DNA of 64,000 nt, from contig NZ_AP024154.1 in NCBI RefSeq assembly GCF_015533855.1, positions 2,548,501 to 2,612,500 of the forward strand, read 5' to 3'. The position numbers and the translations under genes are program-made. This document shows, in pieces, positions 8,331 to 17,168 of this stretch. Source of the stretch: Echinicola sp. 20G. Lineage in GTDB: Bacteria > Bacteroidota > Bacteroidia > Cytophagales > Cyclobacteriaceae. The notes beneath the pieces are model-generated. The model searched no databases, had not been told where the DNA came from, and saw only the letters and a list, made by a program, of their open reading frames with translations. The stretch's first letter is position 1. Each line of letters starts with the position of its first letter.

Positions 8331-9683
8331 TCAACCAATTCTTTTTACTTTAAGTGAGGTGCCTTCAGTACTGATGATTTTTATTTTCTCTCCTTTGTCT
8401 ATAAACTCCCCTCTTGAGTGGGCATCATACACTTCGTCATCAATAAGAATTTTTCCACTTGGCATCAAGCGGGTATGGGTAATACCTTCTTTGTTCAGCA
8501 GTTCTTCGCTGTACCAATAAGAAGTATATCCGTCTTGTTTATTTTGGGTGTCAGCTAGGGCTATTTTGCTAAAAGCCTTCCACTGATTGACCTTGGGAGC
8601 TAAAGCAAATATGCCGGCTACGGCAATGAGTGAAGCAATTACTACCGTCACCAAGGCTACAAATAGCTCTGCTGAAGCTACAAAAGTGAAATCAAAGAAG
8701 TCATTGGGAATCATGCCCAAGGTGAGGCCGGTGAGGATGCCTGCAATGCCCAGCACTCCTGCCACACCAAAGCCTGGGATGACAAACAGTTCCAAGGCAA
8801 GAAGGACTAGGCCCAGAAAGAACACAATAATCTCCCAGTTGTCAGCAAGTCCGGTGAGGTAATAAGGGATGAAATAAAGAATTACTGCCACAATAGCAGC
8901 TGCTATAGGAAAACCAACTCCTGGTGTTTGGATTTCAAAATAAATTCCACCAATGATGATCAAGATTAAGAAACCGCTTACTGCCGGGTTTAAAAAGAAA
9001 GCGATAATCAGTTCTACTGTGTTTACCTCATAGTAAATGGTTTCGTATTCATCAATACCCTGTCTTTCGATGATGTCTTCGGTGGTTTCTACCTTGGCCT
9101 CACAAAAGCCATTTTGAATGGCTTCGGATACTGAAAACGTGATGACGGAACCGGCTGCAGTAATACCTTCAATTTCAAGTTTTTCATCTACCATGGCTTC
9201 TGCGATTTTAGGATCTCTACCATTGGCTTCTGCTGTGCTTCTCATCATGGACCGCATATAGGATTGATATTTGTCAGGAGCGGCATCACCTCCAGCACCC
9301 ATCACTACAGTAGCAGCTCCTATACTGGCTCCGGGTGCCATATAAATGCTGTCACAAGCAATGGAAATCAATGCGCCTGCAGAAGCGGCATCCTTGTCTA
9401 TAAATACCATCGTAGGGGTTTTAGACTCTAAAAGCATGGTTCGAATATCATCTGCATCATTGACAGCGCCACCATAGGTGTCCATGTGGATCAAGATATA
9501 GTCCGCTTTTTTTTCTTGGGCATCCTCCATGGCCAACTTGACTTTTCTGTTCATTCTAGGGTCAATGTTGTCCTTGATTTCCAGAATATAAACTTTTCTT
9601 GTGCCAAGGCTATCTTGAAAAGCCTTAGTGGGTAAAGCAATAAAAGTCAAAAATAAAATGAAGAGGTAGAGGGTTGATTTCAT
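8331..9683 (-). CDS. NfeD family membrane-bound ClpP-class serine protease
   Basis: Full-length NfeD1b-type protein (450 residues). A signal peptide (1-21) is followed by a ClpP-like protease domain (about 28-230), with the catalytic-serine region DKDAASAGALISIACDSIYMAP and the Gly-rich GASIGAATVV. Next come four or five membrane helices (about 235-365) and a C-terminal OB-fold NfeD domain (about 385-450) ending in TEGTSLKVKRIG. Homologues cleave stomatin-family partners and are thought to act in membrane quality control. No stomatin gene is adjacent. It is divergently oriented to the LysM gene. Confidence 0.9.
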   Translation of the reverse strand: MKSTLYLFILFLTFIALPTKAFQDSLGTRKVYILEIKDNIDPRMNRKVKLAMEDAQEKKADYILIHMDTYGGAVNDADDIRTMLLESKTPTMVFIDKDAASAGALISIACDSIYMAPGASIGAATVVMGAGGDAAPDKYQSYMRSMMRSTAEANGRDPKIAEAMVDEKLEIEGITAAGSVITFSVSEAIQNGFCEAKVETTEDIIERQGIDEYETIYYEVNTVELIIAFFLNPAVSGFLILIIIGGIYFEIQTPGVGFPIAAAIVAVILYFIPYYLTGLADNWEIIVFFLGLVLLALELFVIPGFGVAGVLGIAGILTGLTLGMIPNDFFDFTFVASAELFVALVTVVIASLIAVAGIFALAPKVNQWKAFSKIALADTQNKQDGYTSYWYSEELLNKEGITHTRLMPSGKILIDDEVYDAHSRGEFIDKGEKIKIISTEGTSLKVKRIG

Positions 9684-9850
9684 GGCAAATGTTAATTACT
9701 GGAACCAGAAAGTTCTTTTAAGAGTACTTGTTAAAAAAACACGGATAAGTTTACAATAGTTGACTTTTCAAACGTATGTATAAATATAGGAGTTTTGCTT
9801 AAATCACTATGAAATACTTTCTGATCATTCGAAATGGAATTTTCTCTTTA

Positions 9851-9885
9851 TTGAAAACTTTAGCAATATTTTTGTGGTAGTTTTG
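9851..9885 (+). promoter_or_regulatory. Candidate promoter for the LysM gene
   Basis: Two overlapping matches to the Bacteroidota -7 element TAnnTTTG occur: TATTTTTG at 9867 and TAGTTTTG at 9878. A TTG at 9851 could be the -33 element, but its spacing is 24 bases to the second match and 13 to the first, so the match to consensus is imperfect. Confidence 0.35.
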
Positions 9886-9963
9886 TGAAGCAAGTCAATG
9901 GTATAATTGAGCTTAACATCCAAGAAAATAATATTAATAGCAATTATGAGTTTTATAGAGTGT

Positions 9964-11154
9964 ATGGAGCGTTTAATCAAAAAATCAAGTTTACTGATCC
10001 TAATTTTTTCAACTTATGCCGGACTTGTCACGGCGAGAGAGGCAGCTATTGATTCGGTGGGAGTGGAGAAGATAGGTGATAAGACCTTTATTATTCATGA
10101 GGTAGCGCCCAAAGAAACATTGTTTGCTATTTCTAGAAGATATGAAACCCCTGTGGGAGATATTATCAGCAATAACAGTGACCTGAAGCAAGGTCTAAAA
10201 ATAGGCCAGCGCATCAAAGTTCCTTACATTCCAAAGGCTTCACTTCCAGAGGGGGCGGTGCTGCACAAGGTAGGCCCAGGAGAAACGCTATTTTCTATTG
10301 CCAGCAAATACAGTGTTTCTGTCCAGGATGTAAAAGCTTGGAACGAACTACAAGGAAATGACCTCAGTATTGGTCAGGGCTTGGTGATTGAAGGAGTAAA
10401 AAAGGAGCAGCCAGAAGTAGTTGAGCGAGTGGCTCCCGAAGTTAGGGCAACTCCAACGGAGGTAAAAGAAATGCCAAAGGAACGCAAAGGGGTGGTTGAG
10501 AAAAATAAGGAAGCAGGTAAAGCAAAGCAAGCGGAGGTGGTAGAGGTTTCAAAGAAAGCAACAGAAGCCAATGAAACTGTAGTAGAAGAAAGAATCGAAG
10601 ATATTCCTGCTGGAGCAGAAGTAGGCTGGATTACGCATACAGTTTCAGATGGAGAAACGCTTTATTCCATCTCGAAAAGATACAATGCCAATATGGGTGA
10701 TTTGATAGAATGGAATGCGCTTTCTTCAAACAATCTTTCTCAAGGACAAAAGCTCAAAGTGGGCAGAAAAGAGGGGAAAGTAAACAATGCCACTCCTGTG
10801 GTTACAGAGACAGGTTCAAAAGAAACCACTGCTTCTACTGAGCCTGTTGTTGCGCCAGTGAAGAATACATCCAGCGAAAGTACAGCTTATAAAAACATCA
10901 AGGAGTCTGGTCAAGCGGAAGTTATTCAAGGTACCAGCAACCATAAGAAATATTTGGTGCTGCATAAAACAGCTCCTGTAGGGACCATCATGAGAATAAG
11001 AAACGAGGAGAACGATGTGACCATTTTTGCCAGAGTGGTAGGCAAGCTTCCAGATACAGGAGACAATGACAAATTGTTGATCAAAGTGTCTCAAGCAGCA
11101 TTTGATCAATTGAGAGCTGTGAACAACCGCTTTAGAGTGGAGGTTTCTTACTAA
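9964..11154 (+). CDS. Secreted LysM-repeat protein with C-terminal double-psi beta-barrel-like domain
   Basis: Likely peptidoglycan-binding periplasmic protein. From the ATG at 9964 it opens with a signal peptide (MERLIKKSSLLILIFS...); an ATG at 9946 is possible. Three LysM repeats are visible (HEVAPKETLFAISRRY, HKVGPGETLFSIASKY, HTVSDGETLYSISKRY). The second and third are separated by a charged, Glu/Lys-rich linker of about 75 residues. The last ~75 residues (from YLVLHKTAPVGTIMRIRNEE to the end) resemble an RlpA-like double-psi barrel; I cannot confirm its catalytic Asp. A terminator follows the gene, so it is probably monocistronic. Confidence 0.85.
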   Translation: MERLIKKSSLLILIFSTYAGLVTAREAAIDSVGVEKIGDKTFIIHEVAPKETLFAISRRYETPVGDIISNNSDLKQGLKIGQRIKVPYIPKASLPEGAVLHKVGPGETLFSIASKYSVSVQDVKAWNELQGNDLSIGQGLVIEGVKKEQPEVVERVAPEVRATPTEVKEMPKERKGVVEKNKEAGKAKQAEVVEVSKKATEANETVVEERIEDIPAGAEVGWITHTVSDGETLYSISKRYNANMGDLIEWNALSSNNLSQGQKLKVGRKEGKVNNATPVVTETGSKETTASTEPVVAPVKNTSSESTAYKNIKESGQAEVIQGTSNHKKYLVLHKTAPVGTIMRIRNEENDVTIFARVVGKLPDTGDNDKLLIKVSQAAFDQLRAVNNRFRVEVSY

Positions 11155-11177
11155 AATAGCTTTATCGCATGTGATTT

Positions 11178-11202
11178 AATCCCGCTTTGGCGGGATTTTT
11201 TG
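11178..11202 (+). terminator. Rho-independent terminator after the LysM gene
   Basis: Perfect stem AATCCCGC / GCGGGATT with a TTTG loop, followed by a run of T, 23 bases after the stop codon. Confidence 0.9.
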
Positions 11203-11227
11203 TTTCACAATGAGTCGGTTACGGCTT

Positions 11228-11259
11228 TTTGTTAATTGCACATATTTGGACTATTTTTG
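11228..11259 (+). promoter_or_regulatory. Bacteroidota-type promoter
   Basis: TTTG at 11228-11231 and TATTTTTG at 11252-11259 are separated by 20 bases, matching the -33/-7 consensus (TTTG-N17-23-TAnnTTTG). The predicted transcript would start about 15 bases before the ATG at 11281. Confidence 0.6.
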
Positions 11260-11280
11260 CAAAGACGTTTGCACTATTGA

Positions 11281-11835
11281 ATGAATAAAGTCCAGCTTAT
11301 ATTTCACCACATCTTCAGGTTCATTTGGAACGTGATCTTTATTGTATCCTATCCGATACTGGCTACTTTTGGCTTAGTGTTTATTGGATTGACCTATTTA
11401 TTTTCAGGTATTTCCAAGTTGCTTACCAGAATTAAAACCAATGAATCCATCAAAGAAATCAATACACCTGAGTGGGAGCAAATCTCCAAGGAAATTGATT
11501 TGATTGAAGGTAAACTCTTTAAACAGATCATGTTTGGGCCTTCTTGTTACCAAATGAGAAGAAAGGACGGTGTGCCATCTGTTTTGGAAGAACATTGTTT
11601 CGGAAGAAAAATCCGTGTTATTGAGGAAGGGTTCTTGATGGAAAGGTGGAATACGGTAGATGCCAAGAAACTGCCCGACTTTGACGTTTGTCTCTACCAG
11701 CCAGACGAGGATCGCCTGACCTCTTTGACCAATATAAAGTGTTTTGATTGGCACTTGGCAGAAAAAGAAGAAAATAAGCTTTACTTTAAATGGTTTGACG
11801 GTACCCAAGGAGGGGAAGTGAAAGTAGCATTGTAA
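11281..11835 (+). CDS. Conserved membrane-anchored protein of unknown function
   Basis: A 184-residue protein I cannot name. Two adjacent hydrophobic segments at the N-terminus (about 10-48, FIWNVIFIVSYPILATFGLVFIGLTYLF) anchor it. The rest (about 60-184) is soluble with mixed alpha/beta character and many Cys and Trp residues (GPSCYQMRR, EEHCFGRK, IKCFDWHLAE). A recognisable promoter precedes it, and the TIGR02757 gene begins 3 bases after its stop, so the two are cotranscribed and may share a function. Confidence 0.7.
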   Translation: MNKVQLIFHHIFRFIWNVIFIVSYPILATFGLVFIGLTYLFSGISKLLTRIKTNESIKEINTPEWEQISKEIDLIEGKLFKQIMFGPSCYQMRRKDGVPSVLEEHCFGRKIRVIEEGFLMERWNTVDAKKLPDFDVCLYQPDEDRLTSLTNIKCFDWHLAEKEENKLYFKWFDGTQGGEVKVAL

Positions 11836-11838
11836 ATA

Positions 11839-12603
11839 ATGGATTTAAAAGATTTTTTAGAAGAGAAGACGCTTCATTATAACCAACCTAACTTTATTAC
11901 CCTTGACCCTATTTCCATTCCACATCGCTTCAGCAAGAAGCAGGACATCGAGATAGCTGGTTTTTTTGCTGCCACATTGGCTTGGGGGCAGCGAAAGACC
12001 ATCATCAACAAGTGCCTTCAATTGTTAGAGATGATGGACAATGCACCCCATGACTTTATCCTTCATCATGAGGAAAAGGACTTAAGACCATTTTTAAGTT
12101 TTAAGCATAGGACTTTCAATGATATTGATACCTTATGGTTTTTGGCCTTTTTTAAAGCATTTTATCAAAAGCATGAAAGCTTGGAGGAGGCCTTCACGAT
12201 AGGCTGGAGGGAAGAGGTGGATGTGATGGAGGTTTTATTAGCAAACTATCATGATCTATTCTTCAAAGATCCAGAAGCTCCTCAAAGAACAAGAAAACAT
12301 GTGGCTACTCCAAAAAGGAAAGCAGCTTGTAAAAGAATCAACATGTTTTTACGGTGGATGGTGAGGCAGGACGATAGGGGAGTGGATTTTGGTGTTTGGC
12401 AAAAAATAAAACCCTATCAATTGATTTGCCCCTGTGACCTGCATGTGGACAGGGTGGGGAGAAAATTGGGTTTGATAGAAAGAAAGCAGACGGACTGGCG
12501 GACTGCTGTGGAACTGACAGAAAGGCTAAGGGAGTTTGATCCGGAAGACCCAGTCAAATATGACTTTGCCCTTTTTGGCTTGGGCGTAGAAGAGAAATTT
12601 TAA
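11839..12603 (+). CDS. TIGR02757/DUF2400 family protein
   Basis: A conserved 254-residue cytoplasmic family of unknown function found mainly in Bacteroidota, Spirochaetes and some Proteobacteria. Typical family features are the N-terminal HYNQPNFITLDPISIPHRFSKKQDIEIAGFF..AWGQRKTI region, NKC following it, a central KR-rich CKRINMFLRWMVR and C-terminal PCDLHVDRVGRKLGLIERKQTDWRTAVELT. The last segment is reminiscent of the helix-hairpin-helix glycosylase fold. DNA-related activity is a guess. It ends at a strong bidirectional terminator. Confidence 0.85.
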   Translation: MDLKDFLEEKTLHYNQPNFITLDPISIPHRFSKKQDIEIAGFFAATLAWGQRKTIINKCLQLLEMMDNAPHDFILHHEEKDLRPFLSFKHRTFNDIDTLWFLAFFKAFYQKHESLEEAFTIGWREEVDVMEVLLANYHDLFFKDPEAPQRTRKHVATPKRKAACKRINMFLRWMVRQDDRGVDFGVWQKIKPYQLICPCDLHVDRVGRKLGLIERKQTDWRTAVELTERLREFDPEDPVKYDFALFGLGVEEKF

Positions 12604-12641
12604 AAGTAAAGGCCCTGGAATTTTCCAGGGCCTTTACTTTT
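12602..12641. terminator. Bidirectional terminator between convergent genes
   Basis: Stem AAAAGTAAAGGCCCTGG / CCAGGGCCTTTACTTTT (17 perfect pairs) with a 6-base loop. It begins at the stop of the TIGR02757 gene and overlaps the stop codon of the GH31 gene on the other strand, so it serves both. Confidence 0.92.
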
Positions 12642-15600
12642 AAAAACTAATTGAGTTGAGCAGTTGATCGACCAAGAGGACTTTTTCAGCTTTTAAGTTG
12701 AATTTCAGTTTCCGCTTCGTTTTAAACCTTAAGGTAAATAGCGCATGATCTCCTTCTAGGGTGTCGCTTTGTCCCAAATTAACAAAGGTGGGGTACAATA
12801 CCTGATCCCCATTAGAGTGGAGGCGGTTATTGGTCATGTTTTCCATTTTGCCCATACTCAAGGCTTTTACTCCAATAAACTCAAAATCTTCAGAACTGTA
12901 TGGTAGTGCAAAACTGAGCGCATTTACCGAGTTTAGGTCAACACCTTTGACAATGACTTCCACGATTTCTTCTTTTTCGTAACTTGATTTATTGGAGCTG
13001 ATTTCAAGCTTCCCGGCAAGTTCTTCTGGGCTAGCGTCAGGAATGCCTCCTTCTAACTGTGTTGCCACGACAGAAATATCGTAAGCATCAATCCATCCAT
13101 TTTTGTTGACGTCTCCATCGCTTACATAGCCCTCAAAATCAGCATCACCTTTTCTTAGCCCTGTGTAATTAATGTAGGAGGTCAAGTCATTTTGGTCAAT
13201 GATTCCGTCGTTGTTAATGTCTCCAGGGATATAACTTTCTGTTCCGGGAACTTTAAAGATGTACATTTCTCGTCCTGAACCAAATCCTTCAACACCTTCA
13301 GTAATATTGAATTTGATGTATCGGGCCGTTGGGTGAGCGTCAAAGTTAAATGTTTTGACATCATTGTCTTTTTCCCATTCAAAATCTCCGGCAAGTTTCC
13401 AGTCATTTTTGTCTTGACTGTAATAAATGTTTCCTTTCAGAAGCATACCATTCGCTCCTGATCTTCTTGGTAAATATTCCAACTTATCCAATTGGTTGAA
13501 GGATTTCAAATCTATGATCATATCGAAAGGAAGGGCATTTTCTCCCCATTTGGTGTGCCAAGTGTTTCCTTCATCGAAATCAAAAAGTTTAGAGATTTCA
13601 TATCCTCCTTGGTTTTTCACACTTGTTGTGGCTTCGATGCCTTGAAGGGCAAATTCCAATGGATTGGACTTGGTGGTGGCATTGATTTCTACCCAGTCAG
13701 AAACCCCTCTTTGATTTACTGCTCGAAGTTGGAAAGTGTAATGGGTTTCTGCCTCAAGTCCTTCAAATAAATAAGCGGTTTCTTTAATGGAGGTGTAGTG
13801 CATTCCATTAAAGTCAATTTCATAATAGTCCGCATTGGACACAGTTTCCCAGCTTGGTTTCAAGGTGTAGGCGGCTGTGTTTTCCTCGGTAACTTTAGCA
13901 TTTTGAGGTGAATTTAAAGGTCCTAAATGGTTCTTTAGCTTATCCTTTGGTTCAAACTGGAATCCTTTGATATCTAATTGAATCTGCTGTGAAGTGATAT
14001 CAGCCTTGTCGATCTTCACCAAAACCAGTGGGTTTTTGATGATAGCCACACTTTCAAATTCGCTATCGGGAGTAGGGAATTTATTTAGGTTAGGTTTTTC
14101 CAGATAGAAATATACATTGGTGTTCTCTTTAAAGTCTTCCAAGGTATTTACTTTCTTCAGTTTCGTTTTTTTGTTGCCAATTCTGGCATTGAGCTTTTTG
14201 GGTTCGTCAGTAACATTGATTCTGAACTCTGTAGACTTTTCCTTAATGAATCCATCAAAACCTCCTTCTGTTGGATGAACAGTGAGGGTCAAGGCGTTCT
14301 TTTGATCAAGCAGGGATTCAATCAATGTATGGGTGCCCATTCCATTTTTATAGGCTTCAGTAATCCCGTCATCATCATATTCCACAAAAGAGGATTGACC
14401 ATAAGGATATACTTCATAGATTCGATGGTTTTTATCGATCTCTGAAACATTGTTGTTGGGATTGGTCATAGGGATTATCGCTCCCCTTTTTACGAAAACC
14501 GGGAGCTTCCAGATTGGACTGGCAAAGCTGTTAATGATTTGATCGCCTTCGTATTGCTCTCCTGTAAAATAATCCACCCAAAGTCCCTCTGGCAAATAAA
14601 TACCATTTCGGATATCATTTCCTTCTTCGTCCATTTTGGTTTCCTGATAAATCGGAGCGACCAAAAAGCTTGGCCCAAACATGAATTGGTATTGGGTGGC
14701 AATACCTTGGGTGTAATCGTTTTCTTCTTCCAGAAACATGGCCCTGATCATCGGTAAACCGTTGACAGCTTCTTTGGCAATGCTATAGGTGTAAGGCAGT
14801 AATTCAGACTTAAGCTTGAGGTAATTTCTGTTAATGGAAGTCGCAGGCTCACCCAAAGCGTGAGGGTATTTTTCGTTGGAGCCCCAACCATCCATATTGA
14901 GCTCCATTGGTGTGAAGGTTTTCCATTGAAAATCTCTGGCATTTATAATTGGGTTTTTGCCTCCAAAAATCCCATCCATATCGGAGGAGATATTGGGTTG
15001 TCCGGAAAGTCCAGACCCTATGTAAGTAGGGATATGGAACCTGATATATTCCCAAACTCCGCCAGTTTGATCACCAGACCAAATGCCAGCATATCGCTGC
15101 GTGCCTGCCCAGCCATCAAGAGAAATGATAAACGGCCTGGCGTCATCGCCATACTTGGGCATGATTTGCCCTACGTCAGCCACACCATTAAGCCCAAAAG
15201 AATATCCAGCGCCTACCCACGCCACATCGGTTTTAAGTACTCGAACACCTGCATCCCTGACTTCCTTGATGATGTCCCTTTGCAGCAAAGCGCTGACTCC
15301 TTCTTTTGGATGAAGGTCAGACTGCGTCCATAGCCCGATTTCAACACCGTGAGCTCGTGCATAGTCGCCAAAATCTTTTAGGTTTTGGATATTGCCATCC
15401 AAGGTTTCTGTTTGGCCATATCCAGCCCCATAACCATCATTCGGCAATATCCAGCCCAAAGGCATATCATGATTATTGTATCGATCAATGACTGCTCGGG
15501 CAGAAAACTGGTAATTATCTTTTTCTCCATTGAGGGACTCTTTGGTACCTTCTTCGTCTTTTTGGCTTTCCTTATAGTGGTTTCCATCTTCGAAGAGAAT

Positions 15601-16485
15601 TCCTTTTTCATCCTTTTTCCAATAGTCTCTGTTGTAGGCATTGAGATGGCCTTCATAAAAACCAAATTTTGGCAGAAGGACAGGATTTCCAGTGAGTTGA
15701 TAAAAATCACCAAGGAGCTGATCTGCTGTTTGATTGACCATAAAGAACACATCCAAATAGTCCGTCATATGGGATAAGGTGATTTTGCCCTTTTCTTTGG
15801 CACCGAAATCATACATTCCTTTTTTAAAGGTATACCACATTAGCCCATACCCTTTTGAGGACCAATAAAAGGGAGTGGGAGAGGCTACACCGCCATCTGT
15901 CCAGCTGTTTTGGTTTTCGATGGAGATCTTTTTGCCTTTGTGGGAAAACCTGCCGTTTTGTACACCACCTCCATAGAAATATTCATCAGCAGATTCTTTC
16001 AAACTCAAAGAGACTTGATCCTCGTCAAAAGTAATTGGGGAAAGCTCTTCTACTACTGTTTTTTGAGTTTCCAAGTTGGTGATGTTGAACAGTAAAGAGC
16101 TTTTGTCGAAGACTAAGCTGATTTTGTCAGTAAGAATTGAAATGTGATGGTCATCTTGGATGATGTCAAGTTTGGAAAAAGGCTTCCTAGGGTTTTTTAC
16201 CAAGATTTCTGCATATGGTTCTGACGCCGGAGCTCTCATCTCTTGGCCAGAATTGTCCTGAAAAATTCTAAAGATGTGGTCTCCATAAAAGTCGATGAAC
16301 ATTTGTTGTTCCGTGGAGAAAGTGATCTTGATGGTAGTTGTATTTACCTTTTTGACATCGATAATTTTTTGCTCTTGCGTGACTTCTTTTTTGACTTCTT
16401 GAGCGATGGCTGGCTGAAGTTCAAGAATTAATACAAAAGCAAATAAAATATTAACGTAAGTTTTGCAAATGGTATTTAATTTCAT
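12640..16485 (-). CDS. Secreted multidomain GH31 glycosidase with Fn3, F5/8C, dockerin and cohesin-like domains
   Basis: A 1281-residue exported enzyme. Order: signal peptide (1-28), N-terminal beta domain with the YFYGGG motif, GH31 TIM barrel (about 255-610) with likely nucleophile D420 (LKTDVAWVG) and acid/base D472 (WSGDQTGG), C-terminal beta domains with a DUF5110-like segment (about 640-830), Fn3 (about 855-940), F5/8 type C/CBM32-like domain (about 945-1080), type I dockerin with two calcium loops (DINNDGIIDQNDL, DVNKNGWIDAYDI, about 1085-1150) and a cohesin-like domain (about 1160-1281). GH31 enzymes cleave alpha-glucosides, alpha-xylosides or alpha-galactosides. The KTDVAWVGAGYSFG region and this architecture suggest the alpha-N-acetylgalactosaminidase subgroup (inference). 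No SusC/D neighbours are present. Confidence 0.88.
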   Translation of the reverse strand: MKLNTICKTYVNILFAFVLILELQPAIAQEVKKEVTQEQKIIDVKKVNTTTIKITFSTEQQMFIDFYGDHIFRIFQDNSGQEMRAPASEPYAEILVKNPRKPFSKLDIIQDDHHISILTDKISLVFDKSSLLFNITNLETQKTVVEELSPITFDEDQVSLSLKESADEYFYGGGVQNGRFSHKGKKISIENQNSWTDGGVASPTPFYWSSKGYGLMWYTFKKGMYDFGAKEKGKITLSHMTDYLDVFFMVNQTADQLLGDFYQLTGNPVLLPKFGFYEGHLNAYNRDYWKKDEKGILFEDGNHYKESQKDEEGTKESLNGEKDNYQFSARAVIDRYNNHDMPLGWILPNDGYGAGYGQTETLDGNIQNLKDFGDYARAHGVEIGLWTQSDLHPKEGVSALLQRDIIKEVRDAGVRVLKTDVAWVGAGYSFGLNGVADVGQIMPKYGDDARPFIISLDGWAGTQRYAGIWSGDQTGGVWEYIRFHIPTYIGSGLSGQPNISSDMDGIFGGKNPIINARDFQWKTFTPMELNMDGWGSNEKYPHALGEPATSINRNYLKLKSELLPYTYSIAKEAVNGLPMIRAMFLEEENDYTQGIATQYQFMFGPSFLVAPIYQETKMDEEGNDIRNGIYLPEGLWVDYFTGEQYEGDQIINSFASPIWKLPVFVKRGAIIPMTNPNNNVSEIDKNHRIYEVYPYGQSSFVEYDDDGITEAYKNGMGTHTLIESLLDQKNALTLTVHPTEGGFDGFIKEKSTEFRINVTDEPKKLNARIGNKKTKLKKVNTLEDFKENTNVYFYLEKPNLNKFPTPDSEFESVAIIKNPLVLVKIDKADITSQQIQLDIKGFQFEPKDKLKNHLGPLNSPQNAKVTEENTAAYTLKPSWETVSNADYYEIDFNGMHYTSIKETAYLFEGLEAETHYTFQLRAVNQRGVSDWVEINATTKSNPLEFALQGIEATTSVKNQGGYEISKLFDFDEGNTWHTKWGENALPFDMIIDLKSFNQLDKLEYLPRRSGANGMLLKGNIYYSQDKNDWKLAGDFEWEKDNDVKTFNFDAHPTARYIKFNITEGVEGFGSGREMYIFKVPGTESYIPGDINNDGIIDQNDLTSYINYTGLRKGDADFEGYVSDGDVNKNGWIDAYDISVVATQLEGGIPDASPEELAGKLEISSNKSSYEKEEIVEVIVKGVDLNSVNALSFALPYSSEDFEFIGVKALSMGKMENMTNNRLHSNGDQVLYPTFVNLGQSDTLEGDHALFTLRFKTKRKLKFNLKAEKVLLVDQLLNSISF

Positions 16486-17129
16486 TTTCTTTTATTGTTG
16501 CCTTTACAATGATATCTATTATTTTAAAATAAGCTTCATAGATTGTGTTAAAAGGTTGAAGTTTTTTCATGTGAGGCTTTGTTTGGATACTTGCGGTTGC
16601 CCTATTGGGAAAAGGGGTAATGGCTAGGCCTATTTGGGGGTGAATGGGCTTCTGTTTTAGTGAATAAAAATGAAGTGTACTTAAAAAAGAAGCGATAAGA
16701 GGGAGAAGCCTTTAACGCTAAATTAAAAAGTCTAAGAGATATAAATAGAGGCTCTAATGAAGTAGTTTGGCTAAACGTTAATAATGAATAAAAATTTATA
16801 TAGGTCTACTAGGAATTCCTAACATGTATTGGTAGATCCGCCTTGCAGATATTGAGCGTAAAGAAATTAGAGAAGAGGGAAGGCAAAAAGGCAGGCTTGT
16901 TTGACGGGATAATGAACAGAAAGGTCACTGGCAGCTATAAGGGAGGAGTTTGCCTGCATGAGGGTGGGCTTTAATTTTAGCTCAATAGATGCGTAGCGGC
17001 GGGGTTTTTTGGTTACTTTTTTCACCTGTAGGAAAAAAGTAACAAAGGTGATGAAGTGAAAGCCACACTGAAACTTGGCAAACAACATAAAAAGTAGTCA
17101 ACAGCAAATAGTATCGAACCAAAATAGAA
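16486..17129. other. Gene-free stretch upstream of GH31 and downstream of pyrE
   Basis: About 640 bases without a credible gene. The end next to GH31 is AT-rich and should hold its promoter; I could not fix one confidently. The far end holds a perfect 12-base inverted repeat, listed separately. An open frame at 16867-17088 (minus) exists but lacks family resemblance and coding character, and is probably an accidental reading through a dispersed repeat. Confidence 0.5.
17012..17043. repeat. Perfect inverted repeat, possible dispersed element
   Basis: GTTACTTTTTTC / GAAAAAAGTAAC, 12 perfect pairs around the 8-base loop ACCTGTAG. The stem is AT-rich and is not placed directly after a stop codon, so a simple terminator role is not obvious. 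Similar GTTACTTTT hairpins recur between genes in Bacteroidota genomes as I recall, so this may mark a repeat family. Confidence 0.55.
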
Positions 17130-17156
17130 CAGCCCAATGTGAAACTCATTGGGCTG
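17130..17156. terminator. Terminator downstream of pyrE
   Basis: Stem CAGCCCAATG / CATTGGGCTG with a 7-base loop. It lies 13 bases beyond the pyrE stop on the minus strand. The T-run is stronger in the plus direction (CTTTTTTA) than in the minus direction. Confidence 0.75.
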
Positions 17157-17168
17157 CTTTTTTATTTA

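Noticed and set aside
16867..17088. 73-residue open frame on the minus strand in the gene-free region
   Set aside because: No family resemblance; it overlaps a perfect inverted repeat and has unusual composition, so it is more likely an accidental reading.
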